Shown: positions 53,091 through 61,220 of the stretch, piece after piece
Position numbering within the stretch: position 1 is the first letter of the stretch
Layout of the letters: each line of letters opens with the position of its first letter
Origin: CALZIK01 sp945787635
Lineage (GTDB): Bacteria > Acidobacteriota > Thermoanaerobaculia > Multivoradales > JAHEKO01
Direction of reading: 5' to 3'
NCBI GenBank assembly: GCA_947259725.1
Contig: CAMYNM010000013.1
Span: 1-64,000, forward strand
DNA length: 64,000 nucleotides
Made by a program: the position numbers and the translations under genes
The notes under the pieces: generated by a model
Told to the model about the DNA's origin: nothing
The model's database searches: none
The model's input: only the letters and a program-made list of their open reading frames with translations

Positions 53091-54002
53091 CTAGCGAACG
53101 CGGTAGTCGATCAACACCCTGGCGGTGAGGAGAGGATCGTCTGTCGAGTCGGGTGGATCTCGGACGACCTCCAAGGGCGCGTAGAAGATCTCGCCGGCGA
53201 GTGCGATGCCGGGTTGTATTCGGCGTCGGGCTCCGAGCGCGAGGGTCGGGTTCCAGCCATCCGCCACGAGCCGCCCGCGGTCGAGGAACAGGCTATAGCG
53301 CGCTCGAACCTGGAACTCGAGATCGAAGTAGTTGGCCGCGACCGATAGGTAGGGTCGCCAGGGGCCGCTCGTGCTCCGAGTGAAGGTCCAATCGATCCCC
53401 AGGTAGTCCATGGTGACCTCGTCATTCGAGGCCTCGAGGCAGTTGTCGGGATTGACCGCCGGATCGGTCGAACCGACGATGTCCTGAGGACAGGTGAGGT
53501 CGCCTTCCAACGAGCCCGACTGTCCATGCAATCGGGCCGATATCGACCATTTGGATCTGGAGACCAAGGGGCGCTCCAGAGCCAGGTTGTAGACCCGCGG
53601 GGTCACCCCTCCGATCTCGACCGGAGGAACCCAGCCCAGCGTCAGAGTCCAGCTCGAGGGGAGCCCGAAGCTGGCGCGCACACGGCCAAAGCCGGAGGTG
53701 CGGTTGAGATCTTCGACCTTGCTGCCGATGAATCCGACCCGCCGTTCGTCTTCGCTCAGGCTCGGCACCCAGCCGGCATCGAAGCCGACCGATATGGCAC
53801 CTTTGTCGAGGCTGTCGGAGGCCCCGAATCCGCTCATCATCGAGACCGCGGTGAAGTACTTCATCGCCCAGGCTTCGGGTCGATCCCAGGCCAGCCGCTC
53901 GGTCGAGTCGAGGAGAATCTGGGAAGACCCGGGGGCGGCCGAGACCGCGAGAAGCCAGAACAGCACGAATGCGCGCTGCTGCGGTTGCAGTGGGATGGTC
54001 AC
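53091..54002 (-). CDS. Predicted outer-membrane beta-barrel protein in the NXR-like operon
   Basis: 303 aa. Signal peptide AFVLFWLLAVSAAPGSSQ, then alternating aromatic/hydrophobic strands (WTLTLGWVPPVEIGG, RPYLSVAANYFDLEFQV, RARYSLFLDRGRLV) ending LTARVLIDYRVR. This pattern is consistent with a small barrel. One Cys pair (CPQDIVG and NCLEAS). GTG start, 9 bp after the upstream stop. No specific family recognised. It might let substrate or product cross the outer membrane. Confidence 0.7.
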   Translation of the reverse strand: MTIPLQPQQRAFVLFWLLAVSAAPGSSQILLDSTERLAWDRPEAWAMKYFTAVSMMSGFGASDSLDKGAISVGFDAGWVPSLSEDERRVGFIGSKVEDLNRTSGFGRVRASFGLPSSWTLTLGWVPPVEIGGVTPRVYNLALERPLVSRSKWSISARLHGQSGSLEGDLTCPQDIVGSTDPAVNPDNCLEASNDEVTMDYLGIDWTFTRSTSGPWRPYLSVAANYFDLEFQVRARYSLFLDRGRLVADGWNPTLALGARRRIQPGIALAGEIFYAPLEVVRDPPDSTDDPLLTARVLIDYRVR

Positions 54003-54011
54003 GGATTCGGC

Positions 54012-54887
54012 CTAGTTGTCGAGCGCTCCCGCTTCGATCCAGGAGATCACCTCCGCGATCCGTTCGTCGCTCAGAAACGGGCCGCCTTCGGGCATGCGCT
54101 CGCCCTCGATGTCAGGGTCCCCGCGGAGCTTCTTGACCATGTAGCTGCGCTCCGGATCGTTGGGCTCGATGATGTCGAGCTCAGGGCGTTCGCTCGAGGC
54201 GACGTTGACGGTTTCGCCGAAGGTCCGCCCGGCCTCGAGAATCAGTCCGGCGCGGGCGGTGGCGGCGCTGTGGCAACCGGCGACCGCACAGGTAGGCGTG
54301 AAAAGCGAAGTCTGCAGCTGGGTCAGGGTTACCGGTTCCGGTTGACCAGCCCCGTTATCCTCGGGCTCCAGGCAATCGGGAATCGAGCCGAGGTCTTTCT
54401 TGGTCGCGACCAGATCGACGCAGAGGGCCAGGGCCGTGCCTTCTTCCAGGTCAAGGTTGTCGGGCTCGACCGTGACCATCATCAGCGAGTCCGAGGCGAT
54501 GTTCTTCTTGAGCTTTTTGCTCGCCGAGAAGGTGCCGTCCTCCGCGATGCGCACCTTGATCGAAACCCTGGCCTGCTGCTTGCCGGTCTCGACGTCTTCG
54601 AAGCGCGCTTCGACGGTGATGCTGGCCGGTGGAGTCTGCTCCTCCGGTGCGATCACTTGGCCGGAGACCCGGACCCAGCGCTTGCGAACTTTGAGCTCGG
54701 TGGGGAAGAACCACGAGTGCACCAACGTGGCCTCGCCGGCACCAAGGGCTTGGGTGAGGGTGAAGAAGATCCTGAAGCGTTGGAACTTATCGCTCGAGAA
54801 ATCGAAAGAGCAGCCCTGCAGGATGAGGACCCCGGAAAAAATTGCCGTACCGACTCTGAGTAGGGCGGATTGCCGAAGATTTCTCAA
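54012..54887 (-). CDS. Lipoprotein with a CX4CH putative haem c site
   Basis: 291 aa. Lipobox LILQGC, then a beta-rich N-terminal domain (VSGQVIAPEEQTPPASITVEA) of unknown type. The C-terminus carries LFTPTCAVAGCHS, a CX4CH motif found in planctomycete/acidobacterial-type cytochrome-like domains, followed by ARAGLILEAG and ERMPEGGPFLSDERIAEVISWIEAGA. The start is TTG at 54887, with GGAGG 11 nt upstream. First gene of the NXR-like operon; probably an electron carrier or surface component. CX4CH is not the standard haem motif, so haem attachment is uncertain. Confidence 0.75.
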   Translation of the reverse strand: MRNLRQSALLRVGTAIFSGVLILQGCSFDFSSDKFQRFRIFFTLTQALGAGEATLVHSWFFPTELKVRKRWVRVSGQVIAPEEQTPPASITVEARFEDVETGKQQARVSIKVRIAEDGTFSASKKLKKNIASDSLMMVTVEPDNLDLEEGTALALCVDLVATKKDLGSIPDCLEPEDNGAGQPEPVTLTQLQTSLFTPTCAVAGCHSAATARAGLILEAGRTFGETVNVASSERPELDIIEPNDPERSYMVKKLRGDPDIEGERMPEGGPFLSDERIAEVISWIEAGALDN

Positions 54888-54925
54888 CGATGACTGGACC
54901 TCCAGAAGCTATACGATTGGAACGT

Positions 54926-54949
54926 CCGTTCGGCTCACTCTCCGAACGG
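54926..54949. promoter_or_regulatory. Perfect inverted repeat in the NXR operon/yceI divergent region
   Basis: CCGTTCGG (54926-54933) and CCGAACGG (54942-54949) are exact complements around an 8-nt spacer, giving a symmetric 24-bp site 38 bp upstream of the first operon gene. The spacing suits a dimeric regulator such as a winged-helix or Crp-like protein. A TATAGC box lies between the repeat and the lipoprotein start on the minus strand. No regulator gene is adjacent. Confidence 0.5.
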
Positions 54950-55055
54950 GCAATTCGGTCTCTTGAAAGTCTTTCTCGCGGGCGGAGAGACTGCCGCGTC
55001 GGTCCTGGTCCGCGCGATCCGCTTGGCCGCCCGATTCGTATTGTCGGAAGATGCC

Positions 55056-55643
55056 ATGATTCGATTTGGCGCGATTCTCTCGATTGCCTGGTGTTCGGTC
55101 TCCGGTCCGGCTCTTGCCGCCGAGCAGGTTCTGATCATCGAACCTCAGGCTACCGAGATCGAGTTCACGCTCGGGGCCACCGGGCACGACGTGCACGGCC
55201 GGCTGTTCCTCGAATCGGGCCAGATTCAGTTCGATCTCGAGACGGGTGCGGCGACCGGGGAAGTGGCAATCGACGTCCGCAAAGCCGTGACCGGCAACAA
55301 GAAACGAGACAAGACCATGCACCGCAAGGTGCTGGAGAGCGAACGCTTCCCTCTCTTCGTATTCACGCCGACCGGGATCGAGGGGGAGCTGCGGAGCAGC
55401 GGTGCGAGCGAACTGACGCTCTCCGGCACGCTGGCGATTCACGGCGACGACCACCCGGTCTCGATTCCGGTTCGCCTCGAGCGGCAGGGCGATCGGGTGT
55501 CGGCGAGCGCGACCTTGACCGTGCCCTACGTCGAATGGGGGCTCCACCAGCCGAACGTTCTGTTCCTCAAGGTTTCACCCGAGGTCGAGGTGCATATCGA
55601 GGTCCGGGCGAACCTAGGCCCGGCGCCCCGAGTGCCCCGATGA
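55056..55643 (+). CDS. YceI-family periplasmic protein
   Basis: 195 aa. ATG at 55056 with signal peptide GAILSIAWCSVSGPALAAE. The lipocalin-like YceI barrel is seen in ATEIEFTLGATGHDVHG, TGNKKRDKTMHRKVLESERFP and SGTLAIHGDDHPVSIPV. Members bind isoprenoid-type lipids or quinones in the periplasm. Divergent from the NXR-like operon across the inverted repeat; whether it shares control is open. The frame extends upstream to 54963, but that part lacks a signal peptide. Confidence 0.9.
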   Translation: MIRFGAILSIAWCSVSGPALAAEQVLIIEPQATEIEFTLGATGHDVHGRLFLESGQIQFDLETGAATGEVAIDVRKAVTGNKKRDKTMHRKVLESERFPLFVFTPTGIEGELRSSGASELTLSGTLAIHGDDHPVSIPVRLERQGDRVSASATLTVPYVEWGLHQPNVLFLKVSPEVEVHIEVRANLGPAPRVPR

Positions 55644-55701
55644 TTTCTGGCTGTCGACTCACCTCGGCTGCTAACGGTCGAGGTCGGCTAGGATCGCGGT
55701 C

Positions 55702-56919
55702 ATGCCGGATCGAGATCTCGAAGCCTGCCGATCGGATTTTCCTTCTCTCGGGCGGACTCACGCCGGTCACCCAATCGCCTTTCTCGACGGTCCCGCCGGG
55801 AGCCAGATGCCGGAGGCGGTGATCGGCGCGATCGCCCACTACTACCGCACATCGAACGCGAACACCCACGGCTTGTTTCCGACTTCGAGCGAGACCGATG
55901 CCCTCATGGACTCGGCCCGCTCGACGGTGGCGATTTTCTTGGGCTCGGCCGATCCTCGGACGGTGTCCTTCGGAGCCAGCATGACGACCCTGACGTTTTC
56001 CCTGAGTCGCGCCTTGGCTCGCGATTGGGAGAAAGGCGATGAAGTCGTGATCACCGCTCTCGACCACGAGGCCAACCGTGGGCCGTGGCTCCGCCTCGAG
56101 GAGGACGGCGTCGTCGTGCGCGAGATTGCCCTCGGGCCCGACGGGCGGCTCGACGCCGGTGACTTCGAGCGCCTGATCAACGAGCGGACGCGGCTGGTCG
56201 CCATGGGACTCGCCTCGAACGCGCTAGGAACCGTCAACGACGTGGCCCTGGCGCGCCGGCTCTCGGCCGAAGTGGGAGCGTGCCTGGTGCTCGACGCGGT
56301 GCACTACGCGCCGCATTTCGCGATCGACGTGGAAGAGCTCGGCGTCGACTTCCTGTTGTGCTCGGCCTACAAGTTCTACGGGCCCCACGTCGGGGTGCTG
56401 TATTCGAAGCCGGGGCTTCTCGACGCGATCGACACCGACCGCTTGCGGACCCAGGACCCGTCGGCGCCTTACCGGATCGAGACCGGAACCCTGAACCACG
56501 CGGCGATCGCCGGGGTCGCCGCCGCGATCGAATACATCGCGAGCTTCGGAGACGGTGACGATCTGCGCGACCGGCTGATCGACGCCTTCGCCCGGATCGG
56601 CGATCGAGAGCGCGGAGTGGCTCGCCGGTTGTGGGATCGCTTCGGCGAGATGCCCCGCGTGACCCGCTGGGGCCCGGATTTCTCGGATCCTTACCGCGCG
56701 CCGACCGTGGCGATCACCATCGAGGGTCTCCGACCGGAGCAAGCCGCCGCCCGGCTCGGCGAGCAAGGGCTCCAGGTCTGGGACGGCGACTTCTACGCCA
56801 TTCGGGCGATCGAATCGCTGGGACTCGCCGAGGCCGGAGGCGTGCTGCGCACCGGAGTCTTGCTGTACAACACGACGGAGGAGATCGAGCGGCTGGCCGC
56901 CGCCGTCGCCGCACTCTGA
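55702..56919 (+). CDS. Cysteine desulfurase-like class V aminotransferase
   Basis: 405 aa, PLP-dependent. Catalytic Lys in LLCSAYKFYGPHVG, PLP-binding Asp in CLVLDAVHYAPHF, and N-terminal FLDGPAGSQMPEAV and TSNANTHGLFPTS. These are typical of the 'cysteine desulfurase-like' branch rather than IscS or SufS proper. No scaffold or Suf genes are nearby, so a role in cluster biogenesis for the NXR-like enzyme cannot be inferred from context. Confidence 0.88.
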   Translation: MPDRDLEACRSDFPSLGRTHAGHPIAFLDGPAGSQMPEAVIGAIAHYYRTSNANTHGLFPTSSETDALMDSARSTVAIFLGSADPRTVSFGASMTTLTFSLSRALARDWEKGDEVVITALDHEANRGPWLRLEEDGVVVREIALGPDGRLDAGDFERLINERTRLVAMGLASNALGTVNDVALARRLSAEVGACLVLDAVHYAPHFAIDVEELGVDFLLCSAYKFYGPHVGVLYSKPGLLDAIDTDRLRTQDPSAPYRIETGTLNHAAIAGVAAAIEYIASFGDGDDLRDRLIDAFARIGDRERGVARRLWDRFGEMPRVTRWGPDFSDPYRAPTVAITIEGLRPEQAAARLGEQGLQVWDGDFYAIRAIESLGLAEAGGVLRTGVLLYNTTEEIERLAAAVAAL

Positions 56920-56952
56920 TCCGCCGCCACGGTCCCGCGCTTTTCTAGACCC

Positions 56953-57960
56953 CTACCTGTCCCCCATCACGAGACCGCCGAGTCCGCCCAGCACCGAGCC
57001 CTCGCCCTTGCGGGTGCCGCCCGTCTGTGGCGCGGCTGCGTAGATGCGACTCGCCAACCGGCTGAACGGCAGCGACTGCATCCAGATCGTTCCGGGGCCG
57101 GTAAGCGCCGCATAGAAGAGGCCTTCACCGCCGAACAGCGCGGTTTTGATACCAGGTACTGTTTGGATGTCGTAGTTGACGCCTTCGTCGAAGGCCACGA
57201 GACAGCCGGTGTCGAGACGCAGGGTCTCACCGGCCTTGAGCTCGCGCCTCACGACCGTGCCTCCGGCGTGAGCGAAAGCCAGGCCGTCGCCCTCGAGCTT
57301 TTGGAGGATGAAGCCCTCGCCCCCGAAGAGCCCGGCGCCGAGGCGCTTCTGGAAGGCGATGCCGACCGCGATGCCCTTGGCTGCGCACAAGAACGCGTCC
57401 TTCTGGCAGAGCATCGTGCCGTGGATCTTGAGATCGATGGGCACGATCGAGCCCGGATAGGGCGACGCGAAGGCCACCACTTGCCGAGTCGAGGCGCCGT
57501 TTCCGAAGAGCGTCATGAACAACGACTCGCCGGTGAGAATGCGCTTGCCGGCGCCCAGGAGCGCGCCCATAAAGCCCCCGCCCTGGCTCTTGGCGGAACC
57601 GTCGCCAAAGATGGTCTCCATCTCGATGCCCGGGTCCATGTACATGAAGGAGCCCGCTTCCGCGACGCAGGCCTCGCCGGGATCGAGCGTGATCTCGACG
57701 AACTGCATCTCCTCACCATGGATTTCGTAGTCGATTTCGTGCGCCTGCTCCGCGCCATGCGGCGGAGGTGGAGGGACGGCGCCGACAACCCTTGAGAATT
57801 CGGCTCGGCTTCCGATCGGCGCCCATTCGGTCATGCCGGGACCGTAGACCACCGCATTGCTCGCGAGTTGGCCGCTGCCGAGTTTGTGCGCGACCTCCTG
57901 TTGGGTGTACGGGCCCTCTTGCTTTCCGTTGACGGCTACGTGCCATACCTTGTCACTCAT
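56953..57960 (-). CDS. AIM24/TIGR00266-family protein with N-terminal GYF_2 domain
   Basis: 335 aa. Residues 1-60 are a GYF_2-type domain (WHVAVNGKQEGPYTQQEVAHKL and WAPIGSRAEF), a Pro-rich linker follows, and the rest is the AIM24 double-psi-like barrel (FVEITLDPGEACVAEAGSFMYM; GLFGGEGFILQKLEGDGLAF). The ATG at 57960 follows AGGAG at 6 nt. Function unknown; perhaps membrane- or protein-associated. Confidence 0.9.
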   Translation of the reverse strand: MSDKVWHVAVNGKQEGPYTQQEVAHKLGSGQLASNAVVYGPGMTEWAPIGSRAEFSRVVGAVPPPPPHGAEQAHEIDYEIHGEEMQFVEITLDPGEACVAEAGSFMYMDPGIEMETIFGDGSAKSQGGGFMGALLGAGKRILTGESLFMTLFGNGASTRQVVAFASPYPGSIVPIDLKIHGTMLCQKDAFLCAAKGIAVGIAFQKRLGAGLFGGEGFILQKLEGDGLAFAHAGGTVVRRELKAGETLRLDTGCLVAFDEGVNYDIQTVPGIKTALFGGEGLFYAALTGPGTIWMQSLPFSRLASRIYAAAPQTGGTRKGEGSVLGGLGGLVMGDR

Positions 57961-58077
57961 CAGAATCTCCTGGCCGCCTCGCGGCTTTTTGGGTTGATCT
58001 TCTTCCAGACCTCGGACTCTACCGCTGACGCGGGCCACAGTCACGAGCGCTCGCGACCCGATTGGGTGTTCTGTCGG

Positions 58078-58872
58078 TCACGCCGTGTCAGTGCCCGGCT
58101 TCTGGGTCATGGCCTTTCGAATCGTCTCGATTCTCTCCACCGTCGCCGCGTAGCCGATGTCGAGAATCGTGCCCAGATGCTTGGTATCGAACAGGCCGAA
58201 TCGACTCAACTCCTCGGGACAGATGAAAACGTCGCACTCATGAAACTTAGCCTTCGAGCTGAAGTACATACCCACCTCGATGGCTCGATGAGAGACCGCG
58301 AGCGAGTTCTTGAGCGCCGACCGATCGACCTGTCGCAGGGGACTCGCGTAGACGCCGATCAACACATCGCAGAGCATCCTGATCGGTTCGACCGGAAAGT
58401 TATTGATGATGCCGCCGTCGGAGAACCAGCGGCCGTCGATCTCGGTCGGAGTGAAGACCATGGGAATCGAGGACGAGGCCAGGACCGCCGGTATCAAGGA
58501 GCCTGAGGTGAAGATCTCGAGCCGCGCGTTGACGATGTCGGTCGCGGTCAGAAAGAGTCGCTTGGGCAACGCCTCGAAGGAGTTCTCGGGAAGGTACTCG
58601 AGAAAGTCGGCCACGGATTTTCCGGTATCGATGAAGCCGGGCTTGCCGAGGGCGAACTTCGACAGCTTGAACGGACTTTTTACCTTGAAGAACTCGAGCA
58701 TCTTCTCGGACGAGTAACCCGCGGCGTAAAGCGCTCCGACGATCGCGCCGGAGCTGGTCGCCGAAATGCAGTCCGGCGACAGGCCGTACTCGTCGAGGGC
58801 CTTGAGCACACCGATATGAGCGATGCCTCGGCTCCCGCCGCCGGAGAGGACGATGCCGAGACGGTGTTTCAT
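58078..58872 (-). CDS. Patatin-like phospholipase (RssA type)
   Basis: 264 aa. Oxyanion loop LSGGGSRGIAHIGVLKAL, nucleophile elbow in SATSSGAIVGALY, and catalytic Asp in DGGIINNFPV, the Ser-Asp dyad of patatins. The elbow reads ATSSG instead of the usual GXSXG, with Ala replacing the first Gly, a tolerated but less common form. No signal peptide. 16 bp downstream of lhgO on the same strand. Confidence 0.9.
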   Translation of the reverse strand: MKHRLGIVLSGGGSRGIAHIGVLKALDEYGLSPDCISATSSGAIVGALYAAGYSSEKMLEFFKVKSPFKLSKFALGKPGFIDTGKSVADFLEYLPENSFEALPKRLFLTATDIVNARLEIFTSGSLIPAVLASSSIPMVFTPTEIDGRWFSDGGIINNFPVEPIRMLCDVLIGVYASPLRQVDRSALKNSLAVSHRAIEVGMYFSSKAKFHECDVFICPEELSRFGLFDTKHLGTILDIGYAATVERIETIRKAMTQKPGTDTA

Positions 58873-58888
58873 GCGTTGTCCGACTTCC

Positions 58889-60151
58889 TTACTCTACCGG
58901 AGTGGCAGTGACTCGATGGGGGATCCTTCGCAACAGCGTCTTCGGCGTTGCGAGTCGTTGTCCCACGCGGCGAGCCAGGTATCGACCGATGCTGATCGAG
59001 GCCGTAGCGGCGGGGGACGGGGCATTGAGCAGGTGGGTCGAGCACTCGGCGTCGAGAATCCGGAAGTCATCGACCAGGGCTCCCGAGGGCAGCACCGCCT
59101 GGGCTCGGATGCCGCAGCCGGCCCATTGGACATCTTCGAGCCGCAGGTCGGGAAGAAGCCTGCGCAGGGCCGAAACGAAGGCGCGCTTGCTCAGCGAGCG
59201 CAGAACCTCGAACGCCGTAGTGCGTGGAAAGCTCCGTGCCAGCTTCCAGAGGCCGCCATAGGTGATCGAATCCAACGTGTCTCGCAGCGAGAAATTGAAG
59301 CGGCGGTAGCCCTCCCGGTGGAGAGCCAGAACCGCGTTCGGACCGGCTTCCCGTCGCCCGTCGATCGTCCGAGTGAGATGTACACCGAGAAACGGCAGCC
59401 GCGGGTCGGGCACCGGATAGATCAGGTTGCGCACGAGATGCCGGGCCTCCACGCGCAACTCGTGGTACTCACCGCGAAAGGGCAGAATGCGAAGCCCCGG
59501 GTCGCAACCGCACAGTCGGGCCAGCCGATCGCTTTGCAAACCCCCGCAGTTGACCAGGTGCCTGCAGACAAACTCCCGGTCCCCCGCCATCACGAGAAGA
59601 CCCGGCGGTTGTCTCCGAACCGCTCGCACTCGCGACGAGGTGTGGATGTCTCCTCCGGCTGTTCCGATGTCTTCGGCGAACGCCCGTGCCACAGCTCGAA
59701 AGTCGACGATTCCGGTCGCGGGCACCCATAGTGCCGCAAACCCGGCCGCGTGCGGTTCGTACTCGTGGATCTCGCCGCCGCTCAGGCGCCGCAGACCGGC
59801 GAGGCCATTGGCGCGTCCGCGGCGCTCTAGTGTCTCGAGCGCCGGGATCTCTTCCTTGTCGATGGCGACCACGAGCTTTCCGCAACGCTCATGTGCGATC
59901 GCTCGGCTCTCACAGTAACGGTAGAGTGCGCTGCTGCCCGCGAGGCAGTTTGTGGCCTTGAGTGAGCCGGGCTTGTAGTAGAGCCCCGAGTGGATCACTC
60001 CGCTGTTGTGTCCCGTTTGATGCCGCGCCACTTCGGGCTCGGCCTCGAGGACGGCGACCCGGTAGTGATGGGCGGTGACCAGGGCTCGGGCCGTGGCGAG
60101 CCCCACGATTCCCCCGCCAACGACGGCTACGTCGTAGGTTTCGGCCGACAT
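58889..60151 (-). CDS. lhgO: L-2-hydroxyglutarate oxidase
   Basis: 420 aa flavoenzyme. FAD-binding VAVVGGGIVGLATARAL, then HQTGHNSGVIHSGLYYKPGS, a strong LhgO signature, and CGKLVVAIDKEEI. The LPFLGVHLTRTIDG block and a C-terminal GCGIRAQAVLPSG also match. Oxidises L-2-hydroxyglutarate to 2-oxoglutarate, a repair or recycling step, and passes electrons to the respiratory chain. Sits near TCA genes (mdh, gltA). Confidence 0.93.
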   Translation of the reverse strand: MSAETYDVAVVGGGIVGLATARALVTAHHYRVAVLEAEPEVARHQTGHNSGVIHSGLYYKPGSLKATNCLAGSSALYRYCESRAIAHERCGKLVVAIDKEEIPALETLERRGRANGLAGLRRLSGGEIHEYEPHAAGFAALWVPATGIVDFRAVARAFAEDIGTAGGDIHTSSRVRAVRRQPPGLLVMAGDREFVCRHLVNCGGLQSDRLARLCGCDPGLRILPFRGEYHELRVEARHLVRNLIYPVPDPRLPFLGVHLTRTIDGRREAGPNAVLALHREGYRRFNFSLRDTLDSITYGGLWKLARSFPRTTAFEVLRSLSKRAFVSALRRLLPDLRLEDVQWAGCGIRAQAVLPSGALVDDFRILDAECSTHLLNAPSPAATASISIGRYLARRVGQRLATPKTLLRRIPHRVTATPVE

Positions 60152-60214
60152 GGCAGCAGACTACGTCCCTTCGACGCGATCAGGAAGGCCGAAGAGGCAC
60201 GCAGAGACGATTAG

Positions 60215-60238
60215 CGGGTGGCCGCGGGCGCGGCCACC
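60215..60238 (-). terminator. Strong hairpin after mdh (possible terminator)
   Basis: A perfect 10-bp stem GGGTGGCCGC/GCGGCCACCC (60215-60224 and 60229-60238) with a 4-nt loop, 8 bp beyond the mdh stop. No T-run follows, so it may act with Rho or as a 3' end-protecting structure. Confidence 0.5.
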
Positions 60239-60245
60239 CGAGCCC

Positions 60246-61181
60246 TCAGCCTGCCGCCACCGGGATCATCTCGATCAGCTCTCTGACCGACTCCGCGCTG
60301 TTGTGGAAGGCGGCGCGCTCCTCGTCGGTAAGGGCGATCTCGACGATCTTCTCCATGCCTCGGCGTCCGAGCTGCACCGGCACTCCGACGTAGGTCCCGG
60401 AGATCCCGTACTCGCCTTCGAGATAGGCGGCGCAGGGCAGTATCTTGTGCTTGTCCTTGAGAATGGCCTCTGCCATCTCGGCGATCGCCAGGCCCGGAGC
60501 GTAGTACGCCGACCCCGTCTTCAGGAGTTTGACGATCTCCCCGCCACCTTTGCGGGTGCGCTCGATGATCGCATCGACACGGTCGTGAGGCATCAGCTTG
60601 GTGATCGGTATGCCGGCCACGGTCGAATACCGCGCTAGCGGCACCATGCTGTCGCCGTGACCTCCGAGAACGAAGGCGTGGGTGTTCTCGACCGAGACAC
60701 CCAGCTCCATCGCGATGAAGGCGCGCATCCGGGCAGAGTCCAGGATGCCCGCCATGCCGATGACCCGTTCGCGGGGGAATCCAGAGGCTCGGCGAGCGAC
60801 CTCGCACATGGCGTCCAGCGGGTTGGTCACCATGATGATGACGGCATCGGGTGAGACCTCGGTGGCCTCACGGATACAGGCCTCGACGATCTCGAGGTTC
60901 TTGTAGAAGAGATCGTCACGGCTCATGCCGGGCTTGCGGGCCAGACCCGCGGTCATCACGATGAGCGCCGAATCAGCGGTATCCTCGTAGCTATTGGTGC
61001 CGAGGACGGTCGAGTCGAATCCGAAGATCGGAGACGACTCGAAGCTGTCGAGGGCCTTTCCTTGAGGCACCCCCTCCAGGATGTCGACCAGGACGACGTC
61101 ACCGAGCTCCAGCCGGGCGATGTTGAAGGCGGCGGTCTCACCTACGTGGCCGGCTCCGATGACGGTGATCTTGTTTCTCAT
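60246..61181 (-). CDS. mdh: Malate dehydrogenase
   Basis: 311 aa, LDH-like type. NAD site TVIGAGHVGETAAFNIA, substrate Arg loop TAGLARKPGMSRDDL, VTNPLDAMCEVARRASG, and catalytic His in LGGHGDSMVPLARY. Interconverts malate and oxaloacetate. Lies 39 bp after gltA on the same strand, so citrate synthase and Mdh are made together. Good AGAAGGAGA site before the ATG. Confidence 0.96.
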   Translation of the reverse strand: MRNKITVIGAGHVGETAAFNIARLELGDVVLVDILEGVPQGKALDSFESSPIFGFDSTVLGTNSYEDTADSALIVMTAGLARKPGMSRDDLFYKNLEIVEACIREATEVSPDAVIIMVTNPLDAMCEVARRASGFPRERVIGMAGILDSARMRAFIAMELGVSVENTHAFVLGGHGDSMVPLARYSTVAGIPITKLMPHDRVDAIIERTRKGGGEIVKLLKTGSAYYAPGLAIAEMAEAILKDKHKILPCAAYLEGEYGISGTYVGVPVQLGRRGMEKIVEIALTDEERAAFHNSAESVRELIEMIPVAAG

Positions 61182-61220
61182 GGGTTCTCCTTCTGGTTGC
61201 TTGATCGACGACGTTGTCGG

